DNA of 64,000 nucleotides, from positions 17,772,273 through 17,836,272 of the forward strand of contig NC_092572.1 of NCBI RefSeq assembly GCF_037975245.1. Reading direction: 5' to 3'. Numbering within the stretch: position 1 is the first letter of the stretch; every line of letters starts with the position of its first letter. The position numbers and the translations under genes are program-made. Below are positions 35,701 through 48,500 of this stretch, piece after piece. The notes under the pieces were generated by a model. That model was not told where the DNA came from and ran no database searches. It was given only the letters and a program-made list of their open reading frames with translations. Source of the DNA: Apostichopus japonicus (Eukaryota; Echinodermata; Holothuroidea; Aspidochirotida; Stichopodidae).

Positions 35701-38700
35701 CTCAAAAATGTCTGTACGCTCCGCGCAAACCTGTGGTGGCGCTCCTCTTAGATAGTGTCGAAAGCGCCCCCACAGACCATTCTCGCCCCCCTGACCAATA
35801 CCCCTAGCTCCGCCACTGCATCCCTTACTATTAAAAAGGCTGTGGATTACCAAGTAGTTTCACCTACCAAATCTACTGGTAACAGAAGAAAAAACGAGAG
35901 GGGTGGACACTTCAAGACTTAGGTACCCGACGATATGTCAGCAAAGAAGATAATTCTGTAATTTATATCATGATCAGATATTTATGTTTCGGTAGTGTGA
36001 AATTAGGTTTATTTGGCCGAGATAGGTAATACAAGGAACCTTGAAGAAACTTCACAGCAAAACTTGTCTCATTAGAGATGTGACAGGATATAACAGTTAA
36101 CGGAATTTGCTCCTCCCCACCTTCCCCACACCCCCCTCTACACCCTGGCTACACGACATGTGACAGGATATAACAGTTAAGGCATTTGCTCCTCCCCACC
36201 TTCCCAACCCCCTCCCCCTCTACACCTTGGCTCCACGACAGTCAGTTCCTCACCAAAGTATCTGCAAGTGTGACCAATATCCCTTTTTGACGACGTCAAC
36301 GAGTGTTCCAGAATAGATGGTTTTTGCTTTCCCACCCAGGTCCCATCACCATCCACACCCCACACCATCGCCACGCCAAAACTTTGCACCCGCCTACCGA
36401 TTATTGCACATGCTGTAAACTTAGCGTTAATTGTTTGGTATTCATCACATTTTTAAGGGGAAAATTCAAAATTAGTCCCTTTTTTCCCAAAGTAATTATT
36501 CGGGCTTAATCATAACACCTACTGACCACATTACATCCGTGGACAAAGAAAGCAAAACTGGAAAACAAACGGGGGCGACCTACGTGAAGAAAGGAATGTG
36601 GGTAAAGTAAATACGATTAATCATTGGAATTGGGTCAAAAACGGTTTGTTTTGAGCAAATTGTGGGATGACTGAATGAAAGAGAGACAGAAGCTGTTATA
36701 AGCAAACAGTAACTCTGTCGTAAATTCATTGAAAGAGGCTACCCAAAGGTCTTGATAACAATCCCACAGGCTATAGGTTATAGCGCTGTATCAATCGCTG
36801 TATAAATTACCAGAATTTTTTGGGCAAGGATTTTTGAATTCCTTTGAATTTGTCTTCCTGAATTACCAGGCACGACTTGTCCGTTAATCTTGCTTTAATG
36901 AAATCTTGTCTCAGAAAAAAAAAAAAAACCTGGATGCATAGAGCTGTAACAGTATCATTATTTGTGGGGTACCGCTTCACCTGTGATAATGGTGAGTGGT
37001 ACCGGGGAGAGGGGGACGGGGGTGGGGGAGGTAAAAACAGTATTGAGGTTTTGCTGGCAAATATTGTCAGAGTTCAACAAGACCATATATCGGACGTTAC
37101 AAAACATACCCCCAATTTGTAACTGAACACCATAATCATAAAACTCTTCCACAGGCCCCAATAGCCACCACTGGAAGATGGTGAAGATGAAAACCCTGGA
37201 TGGGAGAGGTGGGAAGGAGGGGAGGGAGGGGGGGGGCTACCCAAGCAATAATGTTTGAATATCAGGGTCTTGGTTGATTTAAAGCCTTAGGAGTTTATAG
37301 GGTCGTGGCTAGTGTATAGATATGACAATAATTGTGTCACCCAAGGAAAAAGTTGATCAAATACGACTCTTAATCACCAATTCAGTGATGTTAGCTTCAG
37401 GAAACATGCTCATTTAAGTAGACATCGTATGAACGTAGCACTGACACCTGTATATGGTGTCCGACCATACATATTGTGGAAGTACAGTGTAAGTAACATT
37501 TATCGTGTATGGTTGTATCGTTCTTACTATCAGCTGACCAGAAGATTGTAAACATAAAGGCATTGCTGATATATTGAACTCTGCCAAGTTCTAGGTATAA
37601 AGTCTCCCAAGTTCTAGGTATAAAGCGCTTTAACTGATATATATACCAAGTATTAAGGGAAACCACTAAAACATAGAATAATTCTATCGTCAACATCCTT
37701 GTTAATAAGAAGTAAGTTTTACTGAACAACTTTTTTTTCATTTATCTCTTAATGTTTAATCCATGAATTTAAATAAGGACTATGCTCTAAAAACTGTCAA
37801 CTCAATCACAACGCTCTCCAAATTCCTGTTTTCTACTTTTGGTAAAGCGATTGTCCCATAAAAAACAGGTTAATAGTAACTACCAGCCTATTGTTAATTT
37901 CACTGTCAAGGGTGAAACTCGCTGAACATCAACCTCAGCTGCATTTACTCTGAACTTCCTTCGGAGTGTCGGCAAGTTTCAAACTACGAGCTGATCTAAA
38001 AATAACTTATATATATCTCCGGTAGTAGGTATATGGCAGAGTGCCAAAAAACCATCTGAAGGAGATTATAAGCCAGATGCAAAAAAATGGTCTATGCACA
38101 GATAAACGGAGAGATTTTCTAACAGAAATTTCTGGTCGGGTGGTGTAAATTACCAAAAAGAGACTGAAAGTAAAATAAACACAATTGGAAGGTTGAAGGA
38201 AAATGTTTCAGATGTACGTGTCACAGTTTTTATGTATGATCTTCATCAATAGATCAAACTACTGGCTAGGCTTCAGGATCTACATTACTTCTTACTTCAT
38301 TAGGCTACCTTAACATGCCCTTGAAACTTTGTTTTGTACCGACTTTTGCCAAACTCTAATGGTTCCATACAGATTAGTTTAAGGTAAAGAAGATCTATTT
38401 ATCTGGAAAACACAATCCTGTTAAATTAGTGAAAGGTGTTTGAAAAGGAAGTTCTCACCTAACCAAATTACTTTTCTGTTGTGTTCTGTTTTTTTTTGTG
38501 CTCGTACCTAATCAGTCACTTTGCCGTTTTATAGTAACAATGCTCCTCCCTAGATGTTTACCTCACTGTTCCATAGAGCTGCTCTTACCTAACTAGTCAC
38601 TTTGGTGTTTGATAGGTATTTCTCCTACCCACCAATGGTTCAGTGTTTCAAAGAGCTGCTCCTACCTAGCCAGTCATATGCTGTTTCAAACTGTTGATTT

Positions 38701-41700
38701 TGTCTAACCAGCCACTTTGCTGTTTCAAAGAGCTGCTCCTACCTAGCCAGTCATCTGCTGTTTCAAACTGTTGCTCTTGTCTAACCAGCCACTTTGCTGC
38801 TCCGCCATTTACAGGCTAAGTTGCTTCAAAGTTCCTACTGCCTAAAACTAATCTATTACTTTATTGTTTCAAATGGCTGTTCCTACCGATCGTGTTATAC
38901 TCTGCTGTTTCACAGAGCTGCATCTACCTATACATTTCTTACCCTAGTGTTTGAGAGGGACTGCTCATTTCTAACCCAGCCTTTTATGACAAAAAAAAAA
39001 CCAACAAACTTTTCTTTCTCATCTTTAGTAATTCATACAATGACTACTAAATTCAAACAAAACTTGATGAGCAGACATCTGCCAAGCTACAGATCTGCAA
39101 AAACAAACCTCCTTTATGGATAAGCCTGAATAAGCCAATATGTACAGCTCAAGTGAGCTTGTCCTTGCAGGCTAAAAAAAACCCTTGATAGCTTCTTGAA
39201 GTTCACCAGTAGGTCAGCTTTAACCCTAAAGATTTCTGACTTTGTTGATGAAGTCAGCAATCTATGACCCGGTCACCCTGATTGACTCCAATAAATGCCT
39301 AAGAACAACTTCCTGTTTCTTGACTTTTTGATATACAGAACCACACATCCTTTTGTAATAAAAACAAGTCTTTCAGTTCTAAGATGTCCTTCATTTTTGT
39401 GTGGGGTTTTCTTGGTGCTTTCCCCCAACTTATCAACAGAAATTCCAAAGAAATGACAAAGGTTATGACACAATCTACTACAATGAAGAATGACCGAAAA
39501 TATTTGTATGCAGCTAAAAGGGTGTGTAACTTTGTAAGTCGGCCTGACGTTTTGATCTTCTTCAGAGGCTAAATAACGAGTGTCAGCTGAAAGGAGTTAG
39601 ATCATATGTAGGGTATTATATATGTGCACTCAGCAATAGAGTTTGTGGAAATAAAACAAGGACAGAAATGTTATACACACTTTTTTTTGGTTTCAAGTAT
39701 GATCATATATAAGTTAAGGATTTATTTTTGAACCGAGTCATGTGTGTAGTAGGATGGTAAACGGTAAGCAATGCTAATTGAGAACAAATGTTGTTTTAAA
39801 GGTCACAGATAATTATGAACTTTTCAACTTCGCTCTGTGGTTTATTAGATTTGTCTTTCTGCGGTTTTCGACCATGCTTTGATCAGATTCCTCTCGTAAA
39901 TATGAGATCAGAACTTTGGCTTATTACATGTCAAATGTGATTAAATTCCTGCAACAGGCTGAACGAATAAATTTGAAACTGTCCTGTGTAATTATTCCTC
40001 CTTTCACTGTATAAAATTTTACCCTTTTTCCCTTGAGGCTGGCTGCATGGATGCAACTTGGGTTCGAAAAAGGGGTTACAATTCCAGTAACAAAACAAGG
40101 CAGTTACAGTATCTATAAGTGCAGCCACATATCATAAATAAACGATAGGCAAAGCTTGGTACTGCACACCGCCGTACTACGACAATTTGATATGAACACA
40201 GAATGCAGACTTGATTAATTTTCAACGTTTTCGGTCAAGTGTCTCCACTTTGCAAAAATTCCTCTGTTAGAGAGTAAGGATGAAGCCAGGCCTGTGTTAG
40301 GGTACTATATAGGCAAACGAGCGTTAATGATCATAGATATATATAATATACCAAAGCATAGGTTCTCACCAATAGTAATTGTATACATCGAGTTGGCGTA
40401 ACCGTCATAATTACAGTTGTCTTGGTTACGGCCACCGTTGCCACTGGCGACTACAAACACACTGCCTCTTCCCCTTCTACCTGAGTTGACACCGTGTTGA
40501 AGAGCAGCCTGGAAGGGAAGAGAACAAGCTCATTATAAATTAGCATCGTTACCAGGTAATGTGAACAGATATTAATATTCAAAGAGTTATTACACAACAT
40601 TCTTCCAAAGTGTTCTATTTCACATCAAAGAAAATCTGAGACTATGAGACAAAAAAATTTTGTTTTTATTAAGTTCAAAACATTTACGCTAGAGTATAAC
40701 AAAAGTGAATTGCATCCTACTACACTTTCACCATGTTTCATAGAAAGGACGGATCAATTGTTACATCCATGAAAGAACAACAGTAGCGATGAACCACGAA
40801 CATGTCATTGGTTATAGACTTTTCGTCCAGGGTAGGGTACTTCGTACAAATGGTGTACGTACTACGTACCACTCAATTGGTGCCCATGGTGGGTACAGCT
40901 GTCTGCATGGGTACCAATGGTTGGGTGCCAATGACTTGGGTACCAATGATGGGGTACCATTGGTGGGGTGCCAATGACTTGTGTACCAATGATTGTGTAC
41001 CAATGGTGGGGTGCCAATGACTTGGGTACCAATGATGGTATACCAATGGTGGGGTACCAATGACTTTGGTAACAAATGGTGGAGTATTGATATGTTATGC
41101 CTGAGTTTACACCAGGAGAGGAGGAGATAGAGTAAATCTTTGTAATCTTGACCATCGGTCATGAAAACAGAGTTACCGATATTCACGAAGGAGATGAGAT
41201 AATGGGATTCGGTAGAACGGGTGATGGATATGGAGGAGTGGGTGTCTTAAACTAGCGTACAAGTTTCTGTCCAAATATTTTATACTAATTTCATAAATAA
41301 TGGAGACGACCTTCTTAAGGCTAAAAGATACAATAGCAAATCTGCTATGCTTGATGATAAATATGTTCCTGTCAGGAAAGTGGCGAAGACATGACTCATG
41401 AGGAACATCAAATATGATATGATGATCACTGTAAAATGGTTTAGAGCCATTACTTTCCAAATCTGTACAAAGAAATTAATCTCTCAAATCTTTTGCTCAC
41501 CAGGGCGAGAGGATGCGGACCGTCGACTGTTTTCCCATCATCATCCGGACCCCAACTGTGAACAAAAGACGTCAACACAGAGTTAGGTCAAAGTTCATGA
41601 CGAATTCATGAGAGTTCTGCAACTGTGCATGCCAAGGAAACAACCCCTACCCACCATCACTCTACCCCCACCCCACAATCACGCTCCCCCCTCTATCAAC

Positions 41701-44700
41701 CACCATCCCAACCCAGAGTTGCATACGACAAAATTCTTCGACATGATGCAATTTTCTTTCAAAATTCATGATGACCTAACAAATGCATCAAAATACTCAT
41801 CTAAATGCAGCGATATGTATCATTAAACTGCCCTTTATGATTATATATATTACACTATATAATTAAACTACCCTTTATGATAACATATTACATATATAAT
41901 TAAACTGCCCTTTATGATTGTATATTACACTACATAATTAAACTGCTCTTTATGATAATATATTACACTACATAATTAAACTGCTCTTTATGATAATATA
42001 TTACACTTTATTATTACCTGCAACTGTATATATCATTCACTTGCATGTGCTTGTTGAACGCAGTGGCTTCTAGGCTGTCCGTCATTGGTCCATCCAGGAG
42101 ACGAATCCCAGCTACTTTGGCACCGAAGGCCACCCCCACCCCGCATTTTTTATTTGCGACTGCCGCTATTTCCCCGGCACATCTAGTGCCGTGACGGTTC
42201 TCGTTTTTCCCGTTGGGGTGCAGCTCGGGCATGGGATTGTCGTCGCCGGAATTCAAGTCGCAACTACCTTGGGGACTCTGCAATGAAATAAAGTTGGATA
42301 TAAGTTTAGCCAAATTTTGAACATATATGTAAATAGATAAATAATGAAGTGACTTGTGTCGTAACTATTAATTTAAATAATTATACATTTATATATAGTT
42401 AGCTATCTCAGAGCTTAGGTCACATGATCCGGCAAAGTGAGTGCAAAACTCAGCTTTTTTATCTTGTGCAGAATTAACTATTAATGCTGCCAAAAATTAA
42501 AAACCAGTGAAAGCATATTTTGTGGATTATACTCCCCACAGGGAATAATAGCAATTAAGATAACCAGCCACAAAACAATGGGATACTATTATTATTTTGA
42601 ATTTCTTTTTGAGGGGGAGGGCATCACTGTACAGGAACATTACAAAACAGTTACAGGTGATGAACAATTTCCTGTGTGCATACATGTGTTTTGCATTACA
42701 TACGACATGCAAACAAGACTGGAGGTTTATCACACAGGAATGCCAAAATGGACAGCTGAAACAATTTGTACTGAACGAGAACATTCAAAGCAATTTAATC
42801 CTACATGCATGTGTGTGTGTATATAATTGAAATCGTAGTGAGTTGGAGAATCCAGTACAGTGAATAAACTTCCAGCCTCCACCAGGTTTCGAACCCGGGC
42901 CTCCCGCTTTATATGCAGACACCCTAACCACTAGGCTATAGACGCTGATTGTACAGTATGTCCAGAGGTTCGAAACCAGTAAGGAAGGTCGTAATTCCAC
43001 TGTAGACGATTGTCACCTGTATCGAACAATACTAGTTTGTTTGGTGATATATATTTGCCTTACTCTAGAGATCAAACATGATTCTAACCAACTTGAAGTC
43101 ATTTGTGAATCCTAAAGCTATAAATATATAGCTTCAGCTGATCAGTCCATAACCAAGGCATGTGAAATTGGGTTTTACATCATGAAAAGCAATAATAAGT
43201 AAAAATAAGTGAGACTTGTATATTACTCTTTCTAAAGCGGCAGTACAGCTTCCTGCAATTATGCCTAAAAATAGCTTGCCAATGTAGGAGGATTGCTACA
43301 TATAAACCATATGTACCAGGCAATGGACAACCAAACGTACACACTGAAGACTTAATATATTCCGGTACTGTTATAGTCACATGTAATGGGACTTGTCTTT
43401 CTGGTAAGTCTTTGGGTGAGTCACAGAGCTTGAGGAGCAAAGAGAAGGATTGAGGGCAACACATTACTTACTGTACTCTCCCATAAATGTCCTATTCAGT
43501 AGATGTTAGGCTTCCAAAGGCCTTCAACATACTTCCATGTCCCTACCCTACCACTCCACCCAACATTCCATCACCTTTACTCGACCTAACCTCTTAACCT
43601 AACCCCTCGATGTAATACCTCAACTATAGGCAAATAGTAGCATGCATTCAGTTCTAACTGGCATATATATAACTTACAATTCAGTTTCAAACTCAAAATT
43701 ATTTTTTCTAAATTATTTAAAAAGATTTATGTCAATAAAAGAACTGGTCATTTTTCCACAACGGTTTTATCCTACTATACAACCTTATCTTGAAATATTG
43801 ACATCATTGGTCTGGGGTCAAACGTCAAGAAATCTAAAACTTGGTTTTTAGCCATTTTCATTATTATCATTATTATGATTATTATATTTTTTGCTGCTAT
43901 GGTAGGGTTTGCATCTTCTTTTCAAAACTGAAAGGGACAAATTTGGGAAATTTGGAGAGTGCAGAGAGGCTTTCGAATACAGGAAAGGGTCAATGCCTGA
44001 GTGACCATCACAGATAGGGATGACCAAGGGTCACCGAAAGGGTAAAAAGATAAATGAGTGTTCTTGTATTGGGAAAGAGCAAAACAGTTTTAAAGAGAAC
44101 TTAAAACAGATATAGGTAAACTTTGTAGAGAGACAATATGTAATGGGACTTCTAAAGTGAGAAGTTTCAAAGTTGTAGAAATCAGTACAACAGTACTGAG
44201 TGTATAGAGAATTACATACTGTGAAGTTAACAATGGCGGATTGAAGGCTGATTAAATCAACAGTTACTTTGAAGAGAATTTAATTAAAGTTTGGGGTGTG
44301 GGAGGTTATTGTTCACAGTGGTAACAGTGGTAACAGAATCAATAGGCATGAGGTAACGACCACAGAGGGATTAAAATGGGTCACTAGGAGGGTAAAATAA
44401 TTAGAATACTTGTTCTTGAAAGAAAAGAAATATTTCGATATAAACTGGCACCAAAATTTGGTAAAGATTGCCCTTGTTGATATCATGTCTCCATGGAAAC
44501 TTACAATACACATATATATGTCTACTGTCAAAAAGTTAGGTATATCATGGAATAATATTATTACAAATCATTGTTAGAGTGAGATCGAATTCTGTTTACA
44601 GGCCATATCGATAAATTTACCGATTGTTAAAAATTTTAAACACAATTTGAAATGTAGCTGTAACTTACAGACACTTTTACTTTAGGGAATTCATTCTCTC

Positions 44701-45545
44701 CATCACTATGTTATGAGACAACAAAAAAAATGTTTTACCCTTATTAAATTCCAGCGAATTAGTGCAAATTTGCTCATTTAATCTTACTTTACTTCCAAAA
44801 GACCTCCACATTGAACTAAATGATCCTATTTCAAGAACGATTTCTTTTTTAAAATAAACATCACTGCTCCCTCCTCCCTTCCTCCCCACCCACTTCCTCA
44901 CCCCCCCCCATCCCCACCTCCCCCGAAAGGGCCCTATTAACAACGATATTTCAAGAACAAAGAGATTGATTGAAATTTATGCAACATTTAGATTTTTAAG
45001 CTAGCACATTATACTTTATGTACAATGAAACAGTACATATATGTTAGATTATTATTCGGCCCTCTTTGTCCAATCAACCAATAAGAATGAGTCCCAAACT
45101 GCCGACCCAGGATGTGAAACATTTCCTTCCTATCATAGCAAAGTTTTTTTTTAAATATATCAAAATGCGCCTAGGATGGCAGGAAGCCGTCATCTTACTT
45201 CCCAAGGTTGCATGGGAAGGAGCCCAATTGACTGATTGGCTGGCAATTTTCACCCATTCTGTTATTCTTGCAGGACTTCCGATCAATTTGACACCCGACC
45301 AAAAGAGCAACTCATGGATATATTAGAATGTTTTGTAAACATGTAGTACATGTTGCAGGCTGTGGTACTACTGTCCAATAAGCCTTAATTGAGTTGAGCG
45401 GACATTACACAAGAATGTAATGTTCAAGACTACCGTCGGCTGATATTTCAGCTTGATACAGTGGTGGGCCACCATTGCACAGAACAATGCTAAAAACATT
45501 GTGTATCTAGATCAGATGCTGGTTCGAGTTCATTCACTTAAACTT

Positions 45546-45578
<33 letters not shown>

Positions 45579-48500
45579 CTTTTCTTTGTCATTGTAAAAC
45601 ACAATGTCATCTGATACTTGTGCATTGGATGCATTGGAGAATGAGCCTATAGGTTGCACACACACTGGCTATACTGTACAAACTAGTAACAAATAGACTG
45701 GTTGCATAAACACACTGGTTTTATATATTGTGTAAACTTATTACATAGAGTCTGGTTACATACACACTGGTTACATTCTGTACAAACTACATAGAGACTA
45801 GTTGTGCACATGTAAACACACTGGTTATACTATATAAACTAGTTACATAGAGAGACTGGTTGCATACACACTGGTTATATTCTGTACAGACTAGTTGCAT
45901 GTATTAACACTGGTTAAATTCTGTACAAACTAATTACATTGAGACTATTTGCACTGTACACACTGGTTACGTTAAAGATTGCAATTAGACCATTTAGACC
46001 TCTTAAATTGCACCAGAAATGTTAAAATTTGGCCCCGAAAAAAATTCAAAAGGATTGCCAGTGAATCCATCTCAGACAAACTTTTCTGAATTGGATTAAA
46101 TCATTTATGTCGAATGGTTGTCAGAACACTATATTCCTTAGATTGACTGTCAGCATGCATTCAAGTAAGCTAATTATGTGTGAATTATATTTAAAGGTGA
46201 CTAGTCACCCCACATGTCATTACAACCCTACTCAAAACTCATTGTCTCTTGTAATAGTTTAAACATTGTGGTCTGTTTGACTAAAATCAAACTTCGAAGC
46301 ATACAGGATGTCTGTTGTCACGGATCCACTCAAGCACCACACATTGCTGAGTGATTACAACGGGGGGATTTTCCCTTCGCTGTCCGTCACATGACATGTA
46401 GTAGAATTAACAATGTCCAAACAGCAAAATCCGTCCGCCCCAAAAGTGAGGGACAAAAGCGTCTGACGTACACGACCATGCATACCATGCACAAAGTCTG
46501 TGACGCACTGCACTGCATGTTTGTTTTGTAACAACCTATATTGCACTATCCTAACTAAAGGCCAGACAAGGTCCTTTACTAGTAGGTTAGAATAGGTTAA
46601 AGAAACAATAACACGACACTACATTAAGTCTGCATTACCTGCAAAGACTGCGCGGTTTAAGAATTTGTACAAAACATATGACAAATTTATGTCCGATTCT
46701 AATGCACTGGTGGTTGAAGATCTGGGCCCGGTGGGTCCTGATACTGTATGGCCACCATGACTATCCCACAACACTTTTTCCTGTGTGCTTCCCTGGCATC
46801 TGACTATGTATATTGTTAAGTTACAAATCCTGCAATTAAATTACAGTTAAATGTTTCAACTACCCCCTGCCAACCATCCCTACCCCCTCCCTTTCCCCTA
46901 CCCCTCCCTTTCCCTTACCCCCTCCCTTAAAGGATATCACCGCATAGTTCATGCATATCATTTCCATTATCTGAACTGTATAATCTTTTATGCCTTTCAT
47001 GCATTTTTCAAAAACTTAATTGTTACATCTTCATGAACAAGTTGACCTCTAGGTAAGACTTAGGTAAGACCTAGGTAAGACCTAGTGGAGACACAGGTAA
47101 TACTTAGGTCAGACTTAGGTCAGACCTAGGTAAGACTTACAGTAGGTGTGACCTAGTGAAGACGTATGTAGGACTTCAGTATAACTTATAGGTAAGACTT
47201 AGGTATGACCTAACGAAAACATAGGTAATGCTTATAGGTCAGACCTAGGTTAGACGTAGGTAAGACCTAGTGAAGACGTAGGTAATGCTTAGGTCAGACT
47301 TAAGTCAGACCTAGGTAAGACTTAGGTAAGACTTAGGTATGACCTAGTGAAAACATAGGTACTGCTTAGGTCAGATTTAAGTCAGACCTAGGTAAGACTT
47401 AGGTATGGCCTAGTGAAGACATAGGTTATGCTTAGGTCAGATTTAGATCAGACCTAGGTAAGACTTAGGTATGACTTAGTGAAGACGTATGTAGGACTTC
47501 GGTATAACTTATAGGTAAGACTTAGGAAAGATTTAGGTACTGCCTACGTAAGACCCAGGAAAGAATTAGGAATTACCTAAGTAAGACTTAGGTAAAGACC
47601 TTAGGTAAGGTCAGAGAGGAGATAAGTGTCCAAGGTAATGTTTGGTGCTATAACAAACAGTCCTTACTAGTCTTCCTCTGTTGTCATAGCGATCAGTGAG
47701 CCATGTTTCCTATTTAACTGTTATAGTCCCTGCATAGTACAAAGTTAACATCAAATGTTCATAAAAAGTGACATTTATAGAGGATGGCTTGATATTATTT
47801 TATGATAATAATGCCAAGAAATTTTGTAGTAGGCTGATAGAAAAATATACTCACGTAGTTATCTCGAATATCTGGATTAGTCCATTCCAAACCTTGGGGT
47901 AAAAGAAAAAAAAGAACACATATTAATAGAGGGTATAAAACTGGATGTGTCAGATTTGTGGAAGGTGGGATTAACTGAAGGCACCAGACAGATAAGATAA
48001 AGAGCAATTTATATATGTGGGATTAACTGAAGACACTAGACACTTAAACTTGCATTGTGTGTTTGAACAATTAAATACATTGACACCATTGTCAGGCTTG
48101 CTGTACTGTTTTTCTCTATATTGCAATTAAAAGCTGGCGTTGTTGATTTTTTGTTCCAAGTTTCAATGCACCAATTAACGACCCTGTGTACTGGACCCAT
48201 ACAGGTGAAGGCTTACCGAAAAAGATGGTACAATTCGGAAAGCTCTTTTGAACATACTACTGCCCTGTATTATAAACGTTAGGCCACGCCTCTAAACACA
48301 GTAGGACATGAATATTCAGCAATGACAGTACTTTGGTCAGCTGATAACTATAGCATTCTTCTGCAAGTCAACGCGAGATATGTTTAAGAAACCTGCTAAG
48401 TACTTCTGCCTAGATACATTCATTGATTTCGCAAGACGATAAAATGGTAGGTTCGTTGAGCCTCATGGAACGATCAAGACTGAAGACAGTGAGCCTTAAT

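Larger units (their letters stand above)
34338..40369 (-). other. Intron 6 of PCSK7-like gene
   Basis: 6 kb without coding sequence that I can support. It holds a truncated SINE (34694-34900), a hAT-like MITE (35507-35818), a tandem pair of about 85 bases near 36075-36230, a repeat of about 65 bases at 38515-38960 and a fragment of the 27.6-kb MITE family at 39527-39585. Confidence 0.7.
42278..47854 (-). other. Intron 3 of PCSK7-like gene
   Basis: Contains a tRNA-derived SINE (42808-42955), a 33-base T run (45548-45580), and two minisatellites (45655-45975, 47040-47610). No coding sequence recognised. Confidence 0.7.

Noticed and set aside
45066-45326. Overlapping plus and minus frames of 78-86 codons
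   Set aside because: They mirror each other, have no motif and sit in intron 3 without splice support.
45440-45580. Possible SINE ending in a 33-base T run
   Set aside because: A GGTTCGAGTTC motif is present before the T run, but no A box at the right distance and no second copy in the window; too weak to call.
47040-47610. Interstitial telomere-like repeat (TTAGGT)
   Set aside because: The unit is AGGTAAGACTT/AGGTCAGACCT of 10-11 bases, not TTAGGG, so it is an ordinary minisatellite.
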